This document shows positions 1 through 5,326 of a stretch of 5,326 nucleotides of DNA, one piece after another (positions within the stretch are counted from its first letter, which is position 1; the number at the start of each line of letters is the position of its first letter). Location: positions 1 through 5,326 of the forward strand of contig JAZRZU010000047.1 of the NCBI GenBank assembly GCA_045601465.1. Direction: 5' to 3'. A program made the translations under genes and the position numbers. Origin of the DNA: RGIG3009 sp045601465 (GTDB taxonomy: Bacteria; Bacillota; Clostridia; Oscillospirales; Acutalibacteraceae). The notes under the pieces were generated by a model. The model was given only the letters and a program-made list of their open reading frames with translations, searched no databases and was not told where the DNA came from.

Positions 1-1062
1 CCTCTTCATCATCTGCCTCTGTAACCGTGGCGATCCACAGAGAATAGGGATCATACAGCACGGGCATAAATAAGCCGGAAGCCCTCGTCCAGAGAACGGT
101 CGGGTCATTCTCAACCCACTGAGACACGTAAACGTAAGGATATTCACTGCCCTGTACGTACATGAATTTTGCGATGTCAACTTCAGGCGGGTCGCCCCAA
201 AGTCCCGTGCCAAGCTTTCCGGCAGAATTCGTTGCGAAGAAAGTGATCTTGTCTTCGGGGAAATACCGCTCGGTCTGAATTACGGGTCTTCCGTCCTGAT
301 CAAAGGTTGCGTCCGCACCGTAAGTCAAGTCATTGGTCACGATGGTCTGAATCCCGAATTCGTCTTCAAGATATGCGTTTAAAGCCGCAGACCGTACCAG
401 AGCACCAGAAGCCGCAGAACCGTTGATTTCGATCTGCAGGATGGTATTCCGACGCATCTTGGTAAGGTTCTTTTTACTGGTCATAATGCCAGTGATCACC
501 TTACCACTTGACAGAGCGGCATCAATGACCGCCTGAATCTGGAACGGGATGTCAGCGTCGGCAGAAAGGTCAATGGTAAACGCTTTCTGTGCGGCTGAAA
601 CACCATAGTCAACCGTTAAATCGAGATTGTTTTCTTTGATGGTCACGACACCAGAAGACAGCAGTACATTCTTCGCCACTTTAGACCGGGTGAAGACCTG
701 TTAAGTCTTACACCATCCTGAATGACATAATCGTACAGAGCGTCTTCACGGACACCCGCACGGGTCAGAGCACGCATTCTTTCGGACTGATTGATCTTGA
801 CCTTAATCAGACCTTTTTCAATGTTGTGAGTATCGACCGGGACACGGAAAGTCTTCTGGGTGATCGTGTCAAAAGAATGGAACTGTGCCATCATAGGAAT
901 CTGATATTCGGCGGCGATGGTCTGCCACTGAGCAACCAAATTGTCCGTCCTGAGATCACCAAAAAGCGTGTCAACGGGATCATTCTGTCTTTTTACGTTA
1001 AAACCGACATCAAGCCAATCGTCGGCGGGTACAAAACCCAGTATATTCTTTTCCCAATTCAT
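1..1062 (-). CDS. Major capsid protein, lambda gpE-like (Phage_cap_E) family, frameshifted; 3' end outside window
   Basis: The gene starts at ATG 1062 (MNWEKNILGFVPADDWLDVG), with AAGGGG 10 bases upstream; the upstream ATG at 1113 lies inside the glycosyltransferase gene and is rejected. The first frame gives 121 sensible residues to about 700 (ending ...ALYDYVIQDGVRLN) and then runs into unrelated residues and a TGA at 645-643. From 700 the -1 frame continues open to the window edge: QVFTRSKVAKNVLLSSGVVT, TVDYGVSAAQKAFTIDLSAD, IPFQIQAVIDAALSSGKVIT, LEDEFGIQTIVTNDLTYGAD, PVIQTERYFPEDKITFF and finally GLFMPVLYDPYSLWIATVTE. Joined, they make at least 354 residues, close to the 340-350 usual for this family, whose HK97-fold proteins form the icosahedral shell. 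The C-terminal pattern parallels the end of lambda gpE, so the stop should lie just outside the window. One missing base, or a sequencing error, explains the break. Confidence 0.85.
643..702 (-). other. Frameshift site in the major capsid gene
   Basis: On the minus strand CTTAACAGGTCTTCACC is read as L-N-R-S-S in the first frame and, from the C at 700, as Q-V-F-T in the second. One extra C (AACCAGG) would join them as VRLNQVFTRSKVAKNV, which suits the family. The second frame has a TAA at 703-701, and the first frame stops with TGA at 645-643, so the switch must fall in 645-702. I see no X-XXY-YYZ slippery heptamer in phase at the expected point, which argues for an indel rather than programmed frameshifting. 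Confidence 0.8.
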
Positions 1063-1070
1063 AAGTATTT

Positions 1071-1078
1071 TACCCCTT
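1071..1078 (-). promoter_or_regulatory. Ribosome-binding site that decides the capsid start
   Basis: AAGGGG on the minus strand, overlapping the TAA stop of the glycosyltransferase gene, is 10 bases before the ATG at 1062. It supports 1062 rather than the in-frame ATG at 1113, which has no such sequence and would overlap the glycosyltransferase. Confidence 0.75.
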
Positions 1079-1715
1079 ATATGTATGCTATATGACGCAT
1101 CATGTGCCCGCATTTTACACGGGTGTCAACGTACATCGGAACAGCAAGATCACGGATTTTACTGCAAAAAAACAGGTCTTCGGACAAACGTGTCTTATTG
1201 TCGTAAATCTGCCACTTGAACCACGGGTATGAGACCCGTTTGAAAATGGATTTATGTACAAGTGCACACGGAAGACCACTCCCACGTATCCTGATTTTAT
1301 ACTGTTCTTTACCGCAAAGGTCTGTCAGTTCTTCTGCCGTGTATGCGTCATCCAAGGAATACCCCTTTGCACCAAGTTTGAACACCGTTGTTTTATTCTC
1401 ACTGTTTTCAGCGTTCTTTGTTCTTCGCAAACAATACCCGACAGCCATACCTTTCACCCGGTTCTCACTTTCCAGATCGTCAATCAGAAATGAAAGCGTG
1501 TTTTTCGGGATCACAACATCGTTATCAACCATCAGAACATAATCGTAGCCGTTGTCTATTGTGATCTGCCCGATCTGGTTCCGAGCGTTTGCAACGTCAT
1601 ATCCCCGGACAAATTCAAAGTCTACATCATGACCAGAATGATCAACGTCATAAATCGCCTTAAACGTGTCAGGGTATATGTTTTCATAAGTGGGTACAGC
1701 TATCAGAATTTTCAT
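1077..1715 (-). CDS. GT-A fold glycosyltransferase (GT2-like) in the capsid gene cluster
   Basis: 212 residues, cytosolic: no signal peptide or membrane segment. The order of motifs is that of GT-A, family 2-like enzymes: the opening strand MKILIAVPTYENIYP (1-15); ARN at 44-46; the metal-binding DND (64-66) at the end of the strand YVLMVDNDVVI; GSGLPCALVHKSIF (145-158), typical of the acceptor loop; SEDLFF (178-183) with the likely catalytic-base acid; and CGH (202-204), whose histidine often completes the metal site. It would transfer a sugar from a nucleotide-sugar donor; donor and acceptor are unknown. At 212 residues it is a minimal catalytic domain. The start codon overlaps the preceding stop as TGATG with no strong ribosome-binding site, so re-initiation after the decoration gene is likely. 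Neighbours suggest a capsid protein as acceptor. The TAA stop overlaps the ribosome-binding site of the capsid gene. Confidence 0.85.
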   Translation of the reverse strand: MKILIAVPTYENIYPDTFKAIYDVDHSGHDVDFEFVRGYDVANARNQIGQITIDNGYDYVLMVDNDVVIPKNTLSFLIDDLESENRVKGMAVGYCLRRTKNAENSENKTTVFKLGAKGYSLDDAYTAEELTDLCGKEQYKIRIRGSGLPCALVHKSIFKRVSYPWFKWQIYDNKTRLSEDLFFCSKIRDLAVPMYVDTRVKCGHMMRHIAYI

Positions 1716-1717
1716 CA
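1713..1717 (-). promoter_or_regulatory. TGATG stop-start overlap (translational coupling)
   Basis: The decoration-protein stop TGA (1717-1715) shares its final A with the ATG (1715-1713) of the glycosyltransferase. Upstream there is only a weak GGA (in CTGGAAATACC), itself within the repeat-coded tail. Re-initiation by ribosomes that finished the decoration gene is the simplest way the enzyme would be made, tying its output to that of its neighbour. Confidence 0.7.
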
Positions 1718-2143
1718 GGTATTTCCAGTTTCGCCTGTGTCACCAGTTTCGCCTGTGTCACCAGTTTCGCCCGTGTCGCCTGTGTCACCAGTACCGCCCT
1801 CTTCGGAAGCGGACGGACGGGTTACGGTCGGGTAGTTACCGACGGAAACAAGTCCGCTGTAAGTGATGTCAGTGGTATCACCGACAACACGGTCTGCGTA
1901 ATAATGCCCGGCGATGACTAAAGAACCGGGCATATCACCCGTGGATAAGTCAACGTCTTCGTACAGGATGCCGCCATCATAGACGGAGCCCATCGGAACA
2001 TACTTCGTGCCATCCGCATTCGTTACAACCGCTTCGTCAGCCGCTTCGACCGTTACCGTGATACGGGTGCAAGCTTCGTCGTCAGCTAAAAACCAACCCG
2101 GCTGATAAGACGGTTTTAAAGGCTCGTTCTGAATAAAACTCAT
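1715..2143 (-). CDS. Probable capsid decoration protein with collagen-like Gly-X-Thr tail
   Basis: 142 residues. Residues 1-110 are beta-rich and have no cysteine-dependent or catalytic motif: SYQPGWFLADDEACTRITVT, an acidic turn, VPMGSVYDGGILYEDVDL and MPGSLVIAGHYYADRV. Size, position between scaffold and capsid, and the pattern are those of head decoration proteins of Firmicutes phages (lambda gpD-like role, binding the outer capsid at threefold sites); this is a positional and pattern argument, not a firm family match. Residues 116-142 are nine uninterrupted triplets GGT, GDT, GDT, GET, GDT, GET, GDT, GET, GNT: glycine every third residue, threonine always last, and acidic residues mostly in the middle. 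There is no proline. Start at 2143 has AAAAGGAG about 9 bases upstream. The TGA stop overlaps the glycosyltransferase ATG (TGATG). Alternative: a head fibre or other minor capsid protein. Confidence 0.72.
   Translation of the reverse strand: MSFIQNEPLKPSYQPGWFLADDEACTRITVTVEAADEAVVTNADGTKYVPMGSVYDGGILYEDVDLSTGDMPGSLVIAGHYYADRVVGDTTDITYSGLVSVGNYPTVTRPSASEEGGTGDTGDTGETGDTGETGDTGETGNT
1718..1798 (-). repeat. In-frame tandem repeat encoding the Gly-X-Thr tail (18-base unit)
   Basis: Read on the minus strand, GGCGAAACTGGTGACACA occurs twice back to back without mismatch (1771-1754, 1753-1736), and its first half plus two bases recurs a third time (1735-1725). An imperfect copy precedes it (1789-1772). 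The unit is 18 bases or six codons, so gain or loss of a unit would change tail length by two triplets without shifting the frame. Identical codons across copies suggest recent expansion by slippage or recombination. Confidence 0.9.
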
Positions 2144-2149
2144 ATTCGT

Positions 2150-2752
2150 TTACTCCTTTTTCTCTTCAACAGCACCGTACATACCTTCGTGATACTGTCT
2201 TGCAATTTCTCCCGCACGTCCGGGTTTACGTTTTTCCTTACCGTCATTTCCCGGCGGGGTTTCGACATCTGCACCTTTTTTCTTGTCTTCCGTAATAAAA
2301 TCAGACCAGTCTTTTTTGATGCTTTCCGTCAGTTTATCGGCATTCTCAAGCGTGCCGTCATCTTTCAATTTCAATGCGGATATATCAGTTACTCGCAGAA
2401 CTGCGTCAAGATGTTTTTCGTTGACGTTTGAATTTTTCAGCAGTGCCTTATATGCTTCTTTGATTTTGGCGACGGTTTCTTTCTGCTCTATGTCTTTTTT
2501 GTAATCTTCAAAAGCCTTGTGTTCGTCGTCAAATTTCTTCTGCCAGTCGCCGCCGTCTTTCTTAAGTCCGTCCAATTCCTTTTGAACGTCCGCAAGCTTT
2601 TCTGCATCTTCCCTGAATTTTTCCGCTTCGGTCTTCTGTTTTTCGATCTCTTCCTTTAGACCGTCAACCGTTTCCCGATGGGCATCAATGATGACCTGTA
2701 CCTGTTCGTCGGTAAGTCCCATGCCCCTCAATAAAGCCCGTGATAATGCCAT
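2150..2752 (-). CDS. Phage capsid scaffold protein, GP20 family
   Basis: 200 residues, highly charged (Lys/Glu/Asp-rich) and almost wholly helical. The opening MALSRALLRGMGLTDEQVQV followed by a coiled coil at about 25-95 fits the Phage_GP20 family, whose members serve as scaffolds in SPP1-like and related phages. A more compact region at about 95-150 (KIKEAYKALLKNSNVNEKHL) follows, and then a Pro/Gly/Lys-rich linker and a basic C-terminal segment (KRKPGRAGEIARQYHEGMYG), the kind of end that contacts the capsid protein. It would line the procapsid interior and leave before packaging. The start at 2752 has a near-perfect AAAGGAG 8 bases upstream. The 3' end encodes the AAAAGGAG ribosome-binding site of the next gene within its last codons. 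No separate prohead protease gene is visible. Confidence 0.85.
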   Translation of the reverse strand: MALSRALLRGMGLTDEQVQVIIDAHRETVDGLKEEIEKQKTEAEKFREDAEKLADVQKELDGLKKDGGDWQKKFDDEHKAFEDYKKDIEQKETVAKIKEAYKALLKNSNVNEKHLDAVLRVTDISALKLKDDGTLENADKLTESIKKDWSDFITEDKKKGADVETPPGNDGKEKRKPGRAGEIARQYHEGMYGAVEEKKE

Positions 2753-2760
2753 AAAATCCG

Positions 2761-2767
2761 CTCCTTT
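2761..2767 (-). promoter_or_regulatory. Strong ribosome-binding site of the scaffold gene
   Basis: AAAGGAG lies 8 bases before the ATG at 2752. It is among the best Shine-Dalgarno sequences in the window and fits a gene needed in high copy number. It fixes the scaffold start. Confidence 0.85.
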
Positions 2768-2803
2768 GGATTATATTTTCAAGCTGTTCTTCGCTTTACG
2801 GTC

Positions 2804-2832
2804 ATTATGTAAATATGAATATAAAAATACAA
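2804..2832 (-). promoter_or_regulatory. Possible sigma-70-type promoter for the scaffold-capsid block
   Basis: On the minus strand TTGTAT (2832-2827; 3 of 6 match to TTGACA) is separated by exactly 17 bases from CATAAT (2809-2804; 5 of 6 match to TATAAT). The expected start of transcription would be about 2797, leaving a leader of around 45 bases before the scaffold ATG at 2752. The -35 element overlaps the 3' arm of the terminator. The region is AT-rich, so such matches arise by chance; the location between a terminator and a highly expressed gene block is the main support. Confidence 0.3.
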
Positions 2833-2861
2833 GGGTGCACATATCCGCACCCCTGTATTTT
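2821..2861 (-). terminator. Rho-independent-like terminator inside the head operon
   Basis: Immediately after the stop of the gp10-like gene the minus strand reads AATACAGGGGTGC, an 8-base loop, then GCACCCTTGTATT, followed by TTTAT. The arms (2859-2847 and 2838-2826) pair over 13 positions, with one G-U wobble (2853 with 2832) and otherwise perfect. Two further A-T pairs at the base reach into the stop codon. The short U-rich run fits intrinsic termination for minus-strand transcripts; on the plus strand the wobble becomes an A-C mismatch, so the element is oriented. It could alternatively be partly read through, serving as an attenuator or as a 3' stabilising hairpin. Confidence 0.65.
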
Positions 2862-3318
2862 ACTGATTGTCGTTCTCCATCGCCTTTTTCAATTCACCCT
2901 CAAGGATTTCCCGGAAATAATCCCGGTTTTCATCAATGGCGGGTCGTAAAAAAGCGTGTGATCCGTCCCGAAAATCACCTGTTTCCTGTGCCATCGCATA
3001 TTCCACGTTTGACCCGATGTAAACGGTTCTTTTTTCACCGCCTTTATCTTCAGGTGCCGACCCGGAATATGATCCCGATATGTCGCCGTTATCTGACTTG
3101 TAATCCGTCTTGTTCGGTGATTCCCCGGCAACGGCAAACGTAATACTGTTCCGCAAAAGACCTGTGTCAAACGGTGCACGTTCAACGGCAGAATCAACCG
3201 CAGTCATGCCCCACATGGTCAGCACCTTTTCCGCAACATCTTCCAGAGCCGCAAGGTATTCCTTTTTATTCGTCTGGATGGAAACGTCTGCGACGATACC
3301 CTTATTCTGATTTGCCAT
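2860..3318 (-). CDS. HK97 gp10-like phage protein (head-tail joining / minor structural)
   Basis: 152 residues. The pattern is that of the HK97_gp10 family: an amphipathic N-terminal helix, then ERAPFDTGLLRNSI (46-59), the strand VYIGSNVEYAMAQETG (99-114) and FLRPAI (123-128) before a charged C-terminal helix. Members act at the neck or as tail-completion components; here the exact role is unproven. Start ATG at 3318 is supported by AAAAAGGA, about 8 bases upstream, which overlaps the stop of the MuF gene. Its place is odd: gp10-type genes normally follow the capsid and connector genes, whereas this one lies between the MuF gene and the scaffold. It is followed directly by a terminator-like hairpin, so it appears to be the last gene of the portal-MuF transcription block. 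It does not look like an immunity protein for the MuF metallopeptidase. Confidence 0.8.
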   Translation of the reverse strand: MANQNKGIVADVSIQTNKKEYLAALEDVAEKVLTMWGMTAVDSAVERAPFDTGLLRNSITFAVAGESPNKTDYKSDNGDISGSYSGSAPEDKGGEKRTVYIGSNVEYAMAQETGDFRDGSHAFLRPAIDENRDYFREILEGELKKAMENDNQ

Positions 3319-3332
3319 AAATAGTATCCTTT

Positions 3333-4892
3333 TTATTTCCCGAAGTATTTTTTCACTATTTCTAACACTTTATTTGAATAAGTAAAATCAGACCCATATT
3401 TCCCCGGTATATGCAATCCTTTCTCATGAAGTTCCGCATGAGTAAACGCTTCTGCCATGAATTCATCAGCACTTCTTTGCGAATGTTCATATGTGCTTAT
3501 CCACCGTGCTGTATCATCACCGACCGCTTTTTTATATTCTCGCTGTACCTTTTTTATTTCTTTCCAGAATTCACCCTCATCATAAAGCCCGAATTTAGTC
3601 TGATTTTCCATAGATATAGTATGGGCAAATTCATGGGCGGCTGTTGCGATGTCATCAGCGTTTCGCAAATGCATAACAGACCCGGAAATTTGTACTTCTC
3701 CCCCACCATGCAACTGCGATGACCCAACACTTACCTCTTTTAATTTTGTTTCAAATTCTGAAGAAAGTTCATTTATCATTTGCCGTGACTCTTTCCATTT
3801 TTCTGCCATCATCGCATCTGAATACTGAATGGTTTCGCCAAATTTATTCGTGCCTATTGTTGACGCCTTTGGTTTAATTTCTGCACCGCTACCCGTTTTT
3901 TTCTTTGCTTCCCATTCCCGGTATGTGGTTGCGTCCGTCATGTAACTTTCCCGGTGGACGTTTCCGTCTTCGTCTTCGTATTCCTCGTATGCCCGACGCT
4001 GAAATTCACGGGGATAATCGTCCAGTTCGGTTTTCATTGTACAACGGCAATTCCAGACGAGTTCCGGCTCGGCATCAGGATCACCGGGACACATGATTTC
4101 CATACCATCAACTTCAAATGGTTCGTCAGGCAAGGCTTTCTGCCCGTCAAGATCACGATGCGTATCACGGGTACGGTTGTCAAGAGACGCATACCAGACC
4201 TTGTGGAATTTTATGCCAAGGTCTTCTGCTTCTTTGAACCGTGACATTTTACCCATATTGTGAGCGGATGTCATCGCCGTCCGTGCGTGTAAGGTCATCT
4301 GCTTCTGATTCCGTGCCGGAATAGCTTCTGACAAGCGTTTTGCAATCTTCGGTATCGGTTCGCCCTGTATAATCCCCTGTGTGATCTGGGAATTTATGGA
4401 CTTCGCATTCCATCCCTCGTCCTTTTTGCGGTTCAGGAATTCTTTCGGCAGAATCTTCGGGTTGTCCCGGACAAGCTTCGTGACCGCATCAGCGTCGTAC
4501 AGATCAAAACCGAAATTCACCCCGAAGCCCTTTTCAAATTCAAAGGCAGTGTAATTCCCGGCAAATGCGAAAACGTCCGCTTTCTGACCGTTTAGCATCT
4601 GGGTGGCGATTTTATTTGTGTCCGACAATACCTTTTCGATGGACTTTTTTTGTGCGTTCCAGTTGTCCCCGGCAAAGATTTGTCCACGTTTCCAATTGTT
4701 AAACTCGTCCTGTGTGATCGTACCCTTTGCGAGCTTATCGGACATCACCTTTTCACGTTCAGCGGCTTTCTGAAAAAAGGATTCCGTCTTTTTTTCTATG
4801 TCCTTTTGTGCCTGTTCGTATACACCCCGGATTTCCTTTTCAAAGTCCCGGAGCCGTTTATCCGTATAGACGACATCAAGCGGTTCAGCCAT
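3333..4892 (-). CDS. MuF-type minor head protein fused to a C-terminal zincin metallopeptidase-like domain
   Basis: 519 residues. Residues 1-100 are charged and helical. About 190-290 form a Phage_Mu_F (SPP1 gp7-like) domain: HARTAM (202-207), W233, D238, R242, H245 and a CRC at 282-284. Proteins of this family sit in the head near the portal and can leave with the DNA. A Lys/Gly-rich linker (about 328-348) leads to a second domain at about 360-519. It carries HEFAH (420-424), the HExxH zinc site, and a downstream YEHSQRSADEFMAEAF (468-483) matching the Tyr...EFFAEAF pattern of anthrax lethal factor, so H420, H424 and E477 are likely zinc ligands, E421 the general base and Y468 the active-site tyrosine. 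Plain MuF proteins usually lack such an extension; MuF fusions to toxin domains are known. The substrate is unknown. The C-terminal half is clearly more AT-rich than the MuF part. A weak ribosome-binding site (AAGGCGGTG) precedes the ATG inside the portal gene, so translational coupling is likely. The stop is TAA at 3335-3333. Confidence 0.9.
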   Translation of the reverse strand: MAEPLDVVYTDKRLRDFEKEIRGVYEQAQKDIEKKTESFFQKAAEREKVMSDKLAKGTITQDEFNNWKRGQIFAGDNWNAQKKSIEKVLSDTNKIATQMLNGQKADVFAFAGNYTAFEFEKGFGVNFGFDLYDADAVTKLVRDNPKILPKEFLNRKKDEGWNAKSINSQITQGIIQGEPIPKIAKRLSEAIPARNQKQMTLHARTAMTSAHNMGKMSRFKEAEDLGIKFHKVWYASLDNRTRDTHRDLDGQKALPDEPFEVDGMEIMCPGDPDAEPELVWNCRCTMKTELDDYPREFQRRAYEEYEDEDGNVHRESYMTDATTYREWEAKKKTGSGAEIKPKASTIGTNKFGETIQYSDAMMAEKWKESRQMINELSSEFETKLKEVSVGSSQLHGGGEVQISGSVMHLRNADDIATAAHEFAHTISMENQTKFGLYDEGEFWKEIKKVQREYKKAVGDDTARWISTYEHSQRSADEFMAEAFTHAELHEKGLHIPGKYGSDFTYSNKVLEIVKKYFGK

Positions 4893-5326
4893 TTACGACA
4901 TCACCGCCTTGATCATTCTGCTGTGTCTGCTGTTCTTGCCCGGAATTTGCTCCGTTTTCAAGTTCTGTCAGCCGCCTGTCTATTTCATCGTCTGAGTACC
5001 TGTTTTCTTCTTCTTCACGGTTTTTCGCCAAAATATCGGCAACCTCGTCAACGGTGATAAACGGCAGTTTCTTCAGGACGGTTTCTTCATCCAGATAATC
5101 AGCGGCAGACAGCACCATCTGCGTCTGTTCCATCTGATTACTGATCCTGTTCCGCTTGAATACCGGGGTATCGTTTTCAATGCCGAGCAATTCTAACAGA
5201 TGGTCAATGAATTCAATAACCTGAAATTCAAGATCGTCTGCCTGTTCATCCATCGGCTGATATGCCGCATCTATGTGGTCGTTCGTGGCTCCGGCGGCGA
5301 TTGCATGGACATCCAGACCGCCGAAG
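4885..5326 (-). CDS. Phage portal protein, SPP1 gp6-like family (C-terminal part, 5' end outside window)
   Basis: The reading frame is open from the window edge (first full codon at 5325) to a TGA at 4887-4885, giving 146 residues of the C-terminus. The ATG at 5253 is internal, because the frame continues upstream without a stop as FGGLDVHAIAAGATNDHIDA. This, followed by AAYQPMDEQADDLEFQ, a hydrophobic helix (VIEFIDHLLELLGI), and FKRNRISN, resembles the clip/wing and C-terminal region of SPP1 gp6-type portals (family knowledge, from memory). Portals form the dodecameric DNA channel at one capsid vertex, bind terminase and nucleate head assembly. The last 25 or so residues are Gln/Asn/Asp/Gly-rich and probably disordered. 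The gene overlaps the next start by 8 bases (ATGGCTGA), as usual for a portal followed by a MuF protein. The terminase genes would be expected further upstream, beyond 5326. Confidence 0.88.
   Translation of the reverse strand, partial: FGGLDVHAIAAGATNDHIDAAYQPMDEQADDLEFQVIEFIDHLLELLGIENDTPVFKRNRISNQMEQTQMVLSAADYLDEETVLKKLPFITVDEVADILAKNREEEENRYSDDEIDRRLTELENGANSGQEQQTQQNDQGGDVVNG

Noticed and set aside
643..702. Programmed -1 frameshifting to make the capsid protein
   Set aside because: No in-phase X-XXY-YYZ heptamer; the junction is explained by loss of one C, and A-AAG alone would give residues less like the family.
1063..1113. Upstream ATG at 1113 as the capsid start
   Set aside because: It lies inside the glycosyltransferase gene, has no ribosome-binding site and adds residues unlike a capsid N-terminus; the ATG at 1062 has AAGGGG at good spacing.
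1629..1835. Plus-strand frame encoding a Val-Ser-Pro repeat
   Set aside because: It is the antisense shadow of the Gly-X-Thr repeat; it lacks a ribosome-binding site and lies across two convincing minus-strand genes.
2770..2775. Perfect TATAAT on the minus strand just before the scaffold gene
   Set aside because: Transcription would start at about 2763, inside the ribosome-binding site, and no acceptable -35 element lies 16-18 bases upstream.
2688..3143. Plus-strand 151-codon open frame
   Set aside because: It covers the terminator and parts of two minus-strand genes, with no recognisable domain or ribosome-binding site; it is a shadow frame.
4650..5057. Plus-strand 135-codon open frame rich in Phe/Leu
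   Set aside because: Its hydrophobic stretches are the reverse reading of Lys/Glu-rich helices in the portal and MuF genes; no independent support.

Overview
The window reads as the head-morphogenesis module of a tailed phage or prophage. Every supported gene is on the minus strand, so transcription runs from high to low coordinates. Strong AAAGGAG-type ribosome-binding sites and the gene set (SPP1 gp6-like portal, MuF-type minor head protein, GP20-type scaffold, lambda gpE-type capsid) point to a host in the Firmicutes, probably Clostridia. That host assignment is inference; there is no taxonomic marker here and no integrase, att site, tRNA, rRNA or CRISPR.

In order of transcription: the C-terminal part of a portal protein (right edge to 4885); a 519-residue MuF minor head protein whose C-terminus is a zinc-metallopeptidase-like domain resembling the anthrax lethal factor catalytic domain (4892-3333); an HK97 gp10-like protein (3318-2860); a rho-independent-like terminator with a possible overlapping promoter (about 2859-2804); a GP20-family scaffold (2752-2150); a small probable capsid decoration protein ending in nine collagen-like Gly-X-Thr triplets (2143-1715); a GT-A-fold glycosyltransferase whose start overlaps the previous stop (1715-1077); and a major capsid protein of the lambda gpE family (1062 to the left edge) interrupted by a one-base frameshift near position 700. 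Genes are packed with overlaps or gaps of at most 14 bases, except the 107-base gap holding the terminator. No stretch over 300 bases lacks a gene.

The portal, scaffold and capsid would build the procapsid; the MuF protein probably enters the head near the portal and could be ejected with the DNA, carrying its metallopeptidase domain into the host. The most novel-looking part is the pair formed by the collagen-like decoration protein and the glycosyltransferase. The tail is rich in threonine in the third triplet position, as in glycosylated bacterial collagens, and the two reading frames overlap as TGATG, suggesting coupled synthesis. The hypothesis is a capsid displaying short, O-glycosylated collagen-like fibres. 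The features are visible in the sequence; the linked function is inference.
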